Part shown: positions 1 through 6,253 of the stretch, one piece after another
Position numbering within the stretch: the stretch's first letter is position 1
Layout: every line of letters starts with the position of its first letter
Source: an uncultured Bacteroidota bacterium
GTDB lineage: Bacteria > Bacteroidota > Bacteroidia > Bacteroidales > CAIWKO01
Length of the DNA: 14,377 bases
Assembly: GCA_937934705.1 (NCBI GenBank)
Contig: CALGYY010000281.1
Coordinates: 1-14,377 of the forward strand
Reading direction: 5' to 3'
Notes under the pieces: generated by a model
What the model saw: the letters and a program-made list of their open reading frames with translations, nothing else
Database searches by the model: none
Told to the model about the DNA's origin: nothing
Made by a program: the position numbers and the translations under genes

Positions 1-60
1 TGTGCGGTGGCAGGGTCGAAACCGCGGTCCGGTGCGGGCGTGAATCAAGCAAAAGAATAA
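1..60 (+). CDS. Possible 3' end of an upstream gene (partial)
   Basis: Frame 1 is open from the window edge to a TAA at 58-60 and would give a 19-residue tail ending in VNQAKE. This stretch is clearly more GC-rich than the A-rich leader that follows, which fits the end of a coding region on the same strand. Frame 3 on the plus strand and a minus-strand frame are also open over these bases, so the reading frame is a guess and no product can be named. Confidence 0.3.
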   Translation, partial: CAVAGSKPRSGAGVNQAKE

Positions 61-122
61 AAACAAAGACGTACAATGACCTTGATACTAAATATTAGCT
101 GTATCAATAAGAAAAAAAGAAA

Positions 123-153
123 AAGGTTCGGGAGCGCAGGACGCCCGAACCTT
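123..153 (-). terminator. Strong hairpin, terminator-like on the minus strand
   Basis: Bases 123-132 (AAGGTTCGGG) pair perfectly with 144-153 (CCCGAACCTT) around an 11-base loop that could pair further (GCG with CGC). Read on the plus strand, the stem is preceded by an A-rich run (106-124) and has no T tract after it. Read on the minus strand, it is followed by a T-rich run, the usual form of an intrinsic terminator. No minus-strand gene ends immediately before it, so it may be a leader structure or act in both directions. Confidence 0.5.
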
Positions 154-190
154 CAGCTTGTACAAAAGCGATCTTTCAAATAATAATTTG

Positions 191-198
191 TAATATTG
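191..198 (+). promoter_or_regulatory. Possible -7 element for the 131-residue gene
   Basis: TAATATTG matches the Bacteroidota -7 consensus TAnnTTTG at all but one fixed position and lies 28 bases before the ATG at 227. I see no clear TTG box at the expected upstream distance. The surrounding sequence is very AT-rich, so a chance match is possible. Confidence 0.25.
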
Positions 199-226
199 GT
201 GAAACAAACAATAACGATTATCGACG

Positions 227-622
227 ATGGGGAAAATTCAAGGCAGTATCAAAGGTAATGCAGCGTTTCAGCTACTGGTGCCTGACGGATGGCAGTTCAC
301 CGATTTCGGTAACGACAGCCTGCAGGTATACAACATGATGGGAACCCTGATGGTCAGTCTGAAAAGAGACGGGTACAATATGACTGAGCAGGATGAGGAA
401 AAGCTGATCGCCGGTTTTGCGGCCCAGTATAAAGGCAGCACCCCTGAAAAGGTTTCATTTAAAGGGATGAACTGGAATAAAACCGTTTATGATTACGGCA
501 TGCACCAGAGTCTGTTTACCTGTATCCGGGAAGGCCGGAAGATTTCTCTGCAACTGGCCGGTACGGATCATGAAAACAACGAGATCATACAGGCCGTTGT
601 TGATTCCATTGAGTTTCTTTAG
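227..622 (+). CDS. Small protein of unknown function
   Basis: This is a 131-residue protein with no signal peptide or membrane segment, so it is probably cytoplasmic. It opens with MGKIQGSIKG, has a FQLLVPDGW segment near residue 15, and ends in a pattern of two beta strands and a helix (ISLQLAG, then IIQAVVDSIEFL). That layout loosely recalls small PsbP/DcrB-like or DUF1795-type folds, but I do not recognise the family and assign no function. The ATG at 227 is the only reasonable start. The TAG stop (620-622) overlaps the TAA stop of the convergent nuclease gene. It is the only gene between the leader hairpin and the nuclease, so it is probably transcribed alone. Confidence 0.75.
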   Translation: MGKIQGSIKGNAAFQLLVPDGWQFTDFGNDSLQVYNMMGTLMVSLKRDGYNMTEQDEEKLIAGFAAQYKGSTPEKVSFKGMNWNKTVYDYGMHQSLFTCIREGRKISLQLAGTDHENNEIIQAVVDSIEFL

Positions 623-1710
623 TCAGGCAGTTTCACGAAGCGCGAACTGTATGAAATGCCACGGGTGGATACCGTAATGAAGTAGATTCCGGCCTCAAAA
701 AATCCGAGATTCAGCGGTTCTGCAGGTGCAGTGGTACCTTCTGTGACGATACGGCCACCCGGATCGGTGATCACATAATGCAGCATCTCCTCCCCGGAGC
801 TTTCAATGAAAAGTTCCCGGATCACCGGATTCGGGTACAGGCGGATTTGTGGCGCTTCACCGGTCGGACTGAGAGAAGATGTCGACGTCCAGATTTCTTC
901 CACCCACTCAGGATGGTCGATAAAGGGGTTGCGGTTGTCCTGAATCCGGTATACGGAATCATTACGTGCGATCTCTTTGCTGCTTACAGGATCCTGCACA
1001 TGCCAGTCGATGAGTTGATTGACATACCACTGCCAGAAAACCGCAGTGGAATTTCCGGCCAGAACGCAGCTGGCCCCCGGGTTGTTTTTCCATCCGGCGA
1101 TCAGGTTTTCGTATCGTGTGGCCATATAGAAAACACTTCGGGCCACGTCGCCCTTGTATTCATCAATGGGCTCAAACACCAGTTCGGTCCAGCCCGGATA
1201 AGAACAATACCCCAGTTTGCTGCCGTTCAGCGATGTGAAGACTGCAGTCCCGGCCTCCGCATACGGATAATTGGATCTGCGGTTGTTGACATAGCCATCG
1301 GTCGGGATCACGTTGAAAAGGTCTGAATACATGGGCGAGGCGTCGTTAAACCAACTGGCGGGAAACGAATGTTCTCTGTTATAGCAATCCCCTTCCGAAT
1401 TGTAGCTGCCGCACTGATCGCCTGAAGTGTGATAATACACATAGGGCGGTGTTCCTCCCGGCACATCCGAGTAAATATCCCAGACCTTATTGCCCGGCTT
1501 TGAATCTGTCCGCGGATAGTAACTATAAAGACTGTTGTAAGAAACCACTGTGTGGTCTTTGATAATATTGTAAAGTGCAGTCTTTAAAGTATAACCGCTC
1601 AATCCCGCGGCGCTGTTATAATAGCCTGCCGGTATCTGGGCTCCGGATGGCAGGTTCAACGCGCTCAGCAGCAGGATCAGGAGCAGACTTTTCAATTCCT
1701 TTGTACTCAT
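619..1710 (-). CDS. Secreted endonuclease I family protein with T9SS sorting domain
   Basis: This 363-residue protein has a signal peptide (about 1-25, ending SGAQ), an endonuclease I domain (about 30-275) and a type IX secretion type A sorting domain (about 286-363, opening IRLYPNPV). Family motifs are the active-site NREHSFP (111-117, with Glu113-His114), DLFNVIPTDG (130-139), VNNRRSNYPY (141-150), KGDVAR (186-191) and NRNPFIDHPEW (259-269). Endonuclease I enzymes are metal-dependent, non-specific nucleases. The tail implies export through the Sec pathway and then PorQ/PorU-type machinery, ending at the cell surface or outside. A likely role is scavenging or degrading extracellular DNA or RNA. 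I chose the ATG at 1710 because the ATG at 1731 lies inside the predicted -7 promoter box and so upstream of the transcript start. The ATG at 1716 is a close alternative. Confidence 0.92.
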   Translation of the reverse strand: MSTKELKSLLLILLLSALNLPSGAQIPAGYYNSAAGLSGYTLKTALYNIIKDHTVVSYNSLYSYYPRTDSKPGNKVWDIYSDVPGGTPPYVYYHTSGDQCGSYNSEGDCYNREHSFPASWFNDASPMYSDLFNVIPTDGYVNNRRSNYPYAEAGTAVFTSLNGSKLGYCSYPGWTELVFEPIDEYKGDVARSVFYMATRYENLIAGWKNNPGASCVLAGNSTAVFWQWYVNQLIDWHVQDPVSSKEIARNDSVYRIQDNRNPFIDHPEWVEEIWTSTSSLSPTGEAPQIRLYPNPVIRELFIESSGEEMLHYVITDPGGRIVTEGTTAPAEPLNLGFFEAGIYFITVSTRGISYSSRFVKLPD

Positions 1711-1728
1711 AAGCATTTCATCAATACA

Positions 1729-1758
1729 CAAAGGTAATTAAAATGGCCCTGCAGGCAA
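1729..1758 (-). promoter_or_regulatory. Bacteroidota-type promoter for the nuclease gene
   Basis: On the minus strand TTG (1758-1756) and TACCTTTG (1736-1729, a full match to TAnnTTTG) are separated by 19 bases, the usual arrangement for the Bacteroidota primary sigma factor. Transcription would start near 1722, just before the ATG codons at 1716 and 1710. This rules out the ATG at 1731 as the start codon. Confidence 0.6.
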
Positions 1759-1802
1759 TAATCCTTGAGGATCAGCGTTTCCTGCATATTCGCTGAAAAG
1801 TG

Positions 1803-1810
1803 TATTTTTG
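1803..1810 (+). promoter_or_regulatory. Likely -7 element for porQ
   Basis: TATTTTTG is a full match to TAnnTTTG and lies 23 bases before the porQ ATG at 1834. The -33 box is less clear. A TTT at about 22 bases upstream is the best candidate. The region 1711-1833 therefore carries divergent promoters for the nuclease gene and porQ. Confidence 0.45.
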
Positions 1811-1833
1811 TCTTCACAAGACTGCCCGAAAGC

Positions 1834-2904
1834 ATGCGTAAACTAACCCTGCTGTTACTGCTGATTCCTTTCAGTATCTCCGCCCAGATGGGGGGGAAGC
1901 ACACCTACCAGTTCCTCAACCTGACCAATTCAGCCAGAATAGCTGCACTGGGCGGGAATTATCTTTCGGTGAAGGACAAGGACCTGACCCTGGCGCTGGC
2001 CAACCCTTCTTTCATTGATGAGGATCTGCATACTTCTATGGCGCTGAGTTTTGTGGATTATTTCACGGATGTGAATTACGGTTTTGCAAGCTATTCCCAT
2101 ACCTTTAAGAAGGTCGGGAGTTTTGCCGCGACCATGCAGTTTATCGATTACGGAAGATTCACACAAGCCGATGAAAGCGGACAGGTACTTGGAAATTTCA
2201 ATGCTTCTGAATACGCTCTGACAATAGGGTGGGGCAGAAAGCTTTCTCCTCATTTCACCATCGGGTCGAACCTGAAGTTTATTTATTCGGATCTTGCTGA
2301 TCTCAACAGTTTCGGGATGGCGGTGGATGTGGCCGGAAGTTATTTCAGCGATAAGGGCAAGATGGCGGTGACTCTTTTATTGAAGAATATTGGTCGTCAG
2401 CTTGATCCCTATGTCAAAGGACAAACCGATCCCTTACCGTTTGAAATTCAGCTGGGCATGTCGAAGCAGTTCGGCAAACTGCCGCTGCGTTTCCATATTC
2501 TGACCACGCATCTTGAACGCTGGGATCTGACCTATGAGGATCCCGCCAATCCCGATCCGGTGGTTGACCCACTCACCGGAGACTCCCTGGCGCCAAGGAA
2601 ATTTGAGAAATGGCTGGATAAACTCGGCCGCCACCTGGTATTCGGAGTGGAGTTTATGCCTGCCAAAGTTTTCAGCATCAGAGTCGGATACAACTACCAG
2701 CGCCGTCAGGAGATGATCATCGATGCCAAGAAAGGATTGGTGGGTCTTTCCTATGGCTTTGGCTTCCGTGTATCGAAGTTCAGCTTCTCATATGCACGCA
2801 ATCATTACGCGCTGGGCGGGGTTCCCAACTATATCACGGTTTCGACCAGTATCTCTGCCTTTAAAATGAAAAATTCTTCTTCCGTTCCGGTGAAAACCGA
2901 CTGA
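1834..2904 (+). CDS. porQ: Type IX secretion system protein PorQ
   Basis: This is a 356-residue outer-membrane beta-barrel protein of the PorV/PorQ kind. A signal peptide (MRKLTLLLLLIPFSISAQ) is followed by the family opening GGKHTYQFLNLTNSARIAALGG, where the mature protein begins, and then by alternating amphipathic strands through to the C-terminus. In the T9SS, PorQ belongs to the outer-membrane attachment complex with PorU, PorV and PorZ, which removes the sorting domain of cargo and anchors it at the surface. The start at 1834 gives a standard signal peptide. An upstream in-frame ATG at 1765 lies before the predicted promoter and would add 23 unlikely residues. It is divergent from a T9SS cargo gene and converges on the stress-protein gene with only 2 bases between stops. 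Confidence 0.88.
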   Translation: MRKLTLLLLLIPFSISAQMGGKHTYQFLNLTNSARIAALGGNYLSVKDKDLTLALANPSFIDEDLHTSMALSFVDYFTDVNYGFASYSHTFKKVGSFAATMQFIDYGRFTQADESGQVLGNFNASEYALTIGWGRKLSPHFTIGSNLKFIYSDLADLNSFGMAVDVAGSYFSDKGKMAVTLLLKNIGRQLDPYVKGQTDPLPFEIQLGMSKQFGKLPLRFHILTTHLERWDLTYEDPANPDPVVDPLTGDSLAPRKFEKWLDKLGRHLVFGVEFMPAKVFSIRVGYNYQRRQEMIIDAKKGLVGLSYGFGFRVSKFSFSYARNHYALGGVPNYITVSTSISAFKMKNSSSVPVKTD

Positions 2905-2906
2905 TC

Positions 2907-4028
2907 TCAGGATCCGGTCTGGAATACGAGCAGCGGCACCCTCGTGTTGTAAAGGATTTTGCGCGCATTGCTGGTGTTGAAAAGCCGGTACATAAAACTG
3001 TGCTTGCGGTTCGACAGGGCGATCAGATTGATGTTGTGAGCATTGGTAAAGGTGTTGATGCCTTTTGCAATATCCTTTCCGCTAATCAGATGAAACTCGA
3101 CTTCAAAGTCCACGTAGTTTCGTTTGATCATTTTTTCCAGCACTTCCATCTGCACCGCATCATAAGGATTTTGTTGCTCGTCGCCCACATGCACACAGAA
3201 AATCTTCATGTTAAATGGAGTGACTATGCTGATCAGTCGTCTGAAAGCTGTAAAATCCGGATCGTCAAAATCGGTTACATAGAGAAGATTGCTGTTGTCC
3301 AGATCCTTGAAACGGGCTTCTGCAGGAATGGCCATCACAGGAAACTCGCTGGCATCGATCAGTTCAGCAGTGACATGTCCAACCGGGCTTTTTTGTTTAT
3401 CGCCATGCCCCTTCGTTCCGATGATGATCAACTGCGGCCTGAATCTTCGTGAAGCTTCCAGGATCTCATCTCCCGGAACTCCGCTATGGAGAGTGGAGCC
3501 AATTTTAATATCTTTTAATCCTTTATTTTTTGCGAGCCCAAGGATTTTCTCCTTAAATTCCTTCATCTCAGCTTTAGCTGATTCTTCCAGATCTTTCTGC
3601 ACGCCTCCCAGTCCTAATTCGTAGCTGAAAGCATCGGGGAAGGGAGAAGCGACAGAGGTAGGATTATAGAAGGCGTGCACGAGCCGGATCTCAGCGTTAA
3701 GCCTGTCAGCGATCGACAGGGCATATTCACAGGCATTCAATGAATGTTCGGAAAAATCAACAGGAATCAGGATGCGGTGAAAGCGGGGTAAAGCCCTTTT
3801 ACCGGGCTCGTTCTCTTCTCCGTATTCTTTCTCTATATCACGTATAATCCGCGTCGCCAGTGCGATGTCGTCTTTCTTGATCAGAACCTTAACCCCTGAG
3901 GATACGTCGGATTGCACAAGGTTCACATTGGCCAGATAACTTTCTATACCCTCAGCTTCCAGTCTGCCTTTCAGCAATATGGCGCGTGAATACTTGTACG
4001 TTGCGATGACAACAAGATTTTTTTCCAT
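2907..4028 (-). CDS. DUF2007-UspA-UspA universal stress protein
   Basis: This is a 373-residue cytoplasmic protein in three parts. Residues 4-66 resemble DUF2007, a small putative signal-transducing domain. Residues 84-236 form a universal stress (UspA) domain opening RILIPVDFSEHS. Residues 245-373 form a second UspA-like domain. The first Usp domain has the nucleotide-binding pattern G204-2x-G207-9x-G217, but His218 stands where Ser or Thr is usual. The second (around LIALSNRKHSF) has lost the glycine motif and probably does not bind ATP. Such proteins generally help survival under stress or starvation; the ligand here is unknown. The ATG at 4028 starts the DUF2007 domain exactly; the ATG at 4112 would run into the previous gene. 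It is the last gene of the minus-strand run, 61 bases after the nitroreductase gene. Confidence 0.85.
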   Translation of the reverse strand: MEKNLVVIATYKYSRAILLKGRLEAEGIESYLANVNLVQSDVSSGVKVLIKKDDIALATRIIRDIEKEYGEENEPGKRALPRFHRILIPVDFSEHSLNACEYALSIADRLNAEIRLVHAFYNPTSVASPFPDAFSYELGLGGVQKDLEESAKAEMKEFKEKILGLAKNKGLKDIKIGSTLHSGVPGDEILEASRRFRPQLIIIGTKGHGDKQKSPVGHVTAELIDASEFPVMAIPAEARFKDLDNSNLLYVTDFDDPDFTAFRRLISIVTPFNMKIFCVHVGDEQQNPYDAVQMEVLEKMIKRNYVDFEVEFHLISGKDIAKGINTFTNAHNINLIALSNRKHSFMYRLFNTSNARKILYNTRVPLLVFQTGS

Positions 4029-4049
4029 GTTTGAAAGGTTTTCGGATTT

Positions 4050-4057
4050 TAAAGATA
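4050..4057 (-). promoter_or_regulatory. Possible internal promoter for the stress-protein gene
   Basis: Minus-strand TATCTTTA matches TAnnTTTG except for the last base and lies 21 bases before the ATG at 4028. It is in the one larger gap (61 bases) of the minus-strand run. The run may therefore split here, giving the stress protein its own control. I see no convincing -33 box. Confidence 0.3.
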
Positions 4058-4089
4058 AGAAAAATTCCGGAACAGTGAAGCAAAATCCT

Positions 4090-4740
4090 CTATTCTGAAG
4101 GATATCCCACACACTGTGACCATGCAGGGCGCTGGTCTTTAGATAGTTTCAGGGTCTTGACGATCTGTTCCCTGTCGATGGAGCCCAGCACTACGGTCGA
4201 TAATCCTTCGGAGGCACAGAAAAGATAGACATTCTGACTGATGAAAGCCGCGTCGCTGCCGCTGTACATATCTTTGTCTTCTTTACTGAGATTCGTGAAT
4301 TTCGAAAGGTCTGCCACATAGGTCAGGACCACCGGGGCTTCCCCAACGAAAGCCTGTTTTCCCATTTGCGACCGGAAATCACCGCTCATCACGAGATCCA
4401 GCGCATTCTCCTCCGCATTATAAGTGAAAACACCTTCCTTCAGTGATACATAAAGGGTGATCTCCTGCCGGTTCATGGCTGAGGGGGCCGTGCGTTTTCC
4501 GCTTTCCTTGCGGTTGACACCAAAGGCAGCCCAAAGCAGATCAGACAGCATTTGCTGATCAAGAGCGCGATTACTGAAGTCACGCGCCGTATGACGTGCA
4601 TTCAGCGCATCCATCAATGGCATTCCTCCGCTGGTGCGGGGTTCAGGAAGGGTGATCTTCGCCGGGACATCACTTTGTCCCCAAAGCGGTGTTATCAGCG
4701 TCAGAAGCAGTAAGGTCATGATCAGGTAAAATTTATTCAT
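4090..4740 (-). CDS. Exported nitroreductase-family (SagB/ThcOx-like) flavoprotein
   Basis: This 216-residue protein has a signal peptide (1-22, ending LWGQ) and one nitroreductase domain. Visible family marks are the FMN-contacting segment ARHTARDFS (48-56), a helix LSDLLWAAFGVNR (65-77), the TAPSAMNRQ loop (84-92), the GSDAAFISQNVYL helix (161-173) and the GL-S-TVVLGSIDR segment (179-190). These enzymes bind FMN and use NAD(P)H or a peptide substrate in redox reactions. The C-terminal GYP motif (212-214) is typical of the family. The substrate is unknown. A signal peptide is unusual, because FMN and NAD(P)H enzymes mostly act in the cytoplasm; this one should be periplasmic. The gene starts 11 bases after the 165-residue exported protein and is probably co-transcribed with it. 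Confidence 0.83.
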   Translation of the reverse strand: MNKFYLIMTLLLLTLITPLWGQSDVPAKITLPEPRTSGGMPLMDALNARHTARDFSNRALDQQMLSDLLWAAFGVNRKESGKRTAPSAMNRQEITLYVSLKEGVFTYNAEENALDLVMSGDFRSQMGKQAFVGEAPVVLTYVADLSKFTNLSKEDKDMYSGSDAAFISQNVYLFCASEGLSTVVLGSIDREQIVKTLKLSKDQRPAWSQCVGYPSE

Positions 4741-4751
4741 AATATATTAAT

Positions 4752-5249
4752 TTATAGTATTCCATTGAAGAATATTCCATCAGAAGTCTTTTTGCTCAGG
4801 TTAACGATCACCTGGAAATAACAGCGGTACCCGCCGTCAACCTCAATCACCTTGTTTTTCCACTCTTCACCGTGCGGACTGCAGAGACAATTGAAATAAA
4901 TGAACTTTTCTTTGCCGATACGATAGGGGATCAGTTGTTTGTAAAAGCTCTCCTGCTGTATGATATTCAGCATTTCAGCAGCCACGGCTTTCACCATTTC
5001 CCGGTTGTTGTGGTTGACAACAGCTTCTTTGAAAACTTTCAGGGCCAGTTGAATCTCTGCTTCCTTAGGTTTGAATGTCCGGGCTTTCTGATTCAGGGTT
5101 TTGATAAAGCCGGCATCCTGAAGCACGACGTACATTTCATTCTCAGGGCGGGGACCAGTCTCCGTTCCTGATTGGCCCTGTGCCATAGTGCTCAGCGTGA
5201 TTGAACACATCATGAGGCAGAAAAGGGCGGTCACTGAAGTTTTTTTCAT
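4752..5249 (-). CDS. Exported protein of unknown function
   Basis: This is a 165-residue protein with a signal peptide (1-23, ending TMAQ). The mature part is a helix-rich middle (about 43-107) followed by a compact segment with Cys121, Cys123 (NCLCSPHGEEW) and Cys143 (GGYRCYFQVIVNL). The spaced cysteines and the terminal beta hairpin suggest a small folded periplasmic domain, perhaps disulphide-bonded or metal-binding. I do not recognise the family. It lies 10 bases after the transketolase C-terminal subunit and 11 bases before the exported nitroreductase-like gene, so a periplasmic partnership with the latter is possible but not shown. Confidence 0.72.
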   Translation of the reverse strand: MKKTSVTALFCLMMCSITLSTMAQGQSGTETGPRPENEMYVVLQDAGFIKTLNQKARTFKPKEAEIQLALKVFKEAVVNHNNREMVKAVAAEMLNIIQQESFYKQLIPYRIGKEKFIYFNCLCSPHGEEWKNKVIEVDGGYRCYFQVIVNLSKKTSDGIFFNGIL

Positions 5250-5259
5250 GTCAGAAGAA

Positions 5260-6216
5260 TTATTTTTTTCTGTTCACCGCCTTCAGGGCAGCATTTACAA
5301 TATCGGGTGTATCAAGTCCGTATTTCAACATTAATTCATCCGGGGTTCCGCTTTCACCGAAGCGGTCATCCACGGCCACCATCTCCAGCGGTGAGGGTGC
5401 ATGAAGGCTCAGAACCTGTGCGATGCTGTCGCCCAGTCCGCCATTACGGAGGTGTTCCTCTGCGCTGACCGCGCATCCTGTTTTCCGCACAGACGTAAGA
5501 ACAGCATCCACATCAAGCGGCTTGATCGTGTGAATATTGATCAATTCGGCAGAGATGCCTTTCTCCTCCAGTATCCTGCAGGCCTGAACGGCCTTCCAGA
5601 CCAGATGCCCCGTGGCGAAAATGCTGACATCGCTGCCGGGATTCATCAGCCAGGCCCTGCCGATCTCAAAAACCTGATCCGCTGCGGTGAAATTCGGAAC
5701 TTTCGGGCGTCCGAAGCGCAGGTACACAGGACCCTCGTGGGCGGCAATGGCAATTGTTGCAGCACGGGTCTGGTTGAAATCGCAGGGATTGATCACCACC
5801 ATGCCGGGGAGCATTTTCATTAATCCGATATCCTCCATGATCTGGTGTGTAGCTCCGTCTTCCCCCAATGTGATCCCCGCGTGGGAAGCGCAGATTTTTA
5901 CATTCTTTTGTGAATAAGCCACGGATTGACGGATCTGGTCATAAACCCTGCCCGTTGAAAAATTGGCGAAAGTTCCCGTAAAAGGTATTTTACCTCCGGT
6001 GGCCAGCCCTGCTGCCATGCCGATCATATTGGCCTCGGCAATGCCGGTCTGAAAAAAGCGTTCGGGAAATTCTTTGGCAAAAGCATCCATCTTCAGCGAG
6101 CCCGTCAGGTCAGCACAGAGTGCCACCACATCGGTATTTGTGCGTCCGAGTTCCATCAGGCCTTCTCCGAAACCTGAGCGGGTATCTTTTTCGTTGAGTA
6201 TGGAAAAATCTTTCAT
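5260..6216 (-). CDS. Transketolase, C-terminal subunit
   Basis: This 318-residue protein carries the pyrimidine-binding domain (about 5-175) and the C-terminal transketolase domain (about 190-310). The catalytic Glu that activates thiamine diphosphate is Glu61 in TGIAEANMIGMAAGLA. SHAGITLGEDGATHQ (111-125) and YLRFGRPKVP further along are also typical. With the N-terminal subunit it transfers two-carbon units between sugar phosphates in the non-oxidative pentose phosphate pathway. The ATG at 6216 fits the family N-terminus (MKDFSILNEKDTRSGFGEG); the ATG at 6336 would overlap the VWA gene. It is separated from its partner subunit gene by the exported VWA gene, which is unusual, but all lie on one strand with short gaps. 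Confidence 0.93.
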   Translation of the reverse strand: MKDFSILNEKDTRSGFGEGLMELGRTNTDVVALCADLTGSLKMDAFAKEFPERFFQTGIAEANMIGMAAGLATGGKIPFTGTFANFSTGRVYDQIRQSVAYSQKNVKICASHAGITLGEDGATHQIMEDIGLMKMLPGMVVINPCDFNQTRAATIAIAAHEGPVYLRFGRPKVPNFTAADQVFEIGRAWLMNPGSDVSIFATGHLVWKAVQACRILEEKGISAELINIHTIKPLDVDAVLTSVRKTGCAVSAEEHLRNGGLGDSIAQVLSLHAPSPLEMVAVDDRFGESGTPDELMLKYGLDTPDIVNAALKAVNRKK

Positions 6217-6253
6217 TAATAGATGTTTTAAATTAAATAATGTTTTATTCCGG

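Noticed and set aside
8..30. T-arm-like sequence (GGGTCGAAACC) suggesting a tRNA end
   Set aside because: The stem and loop do not fit the TTCRA consensus, and no acceptor or anticodon arm can be drawn.
778..1326. Plus-strand open frame of 182 codons inside the nuclease gene
   Set aside because: It is antisense to the well-conserved endonuclease I domain and its product has no recognisable pattern.
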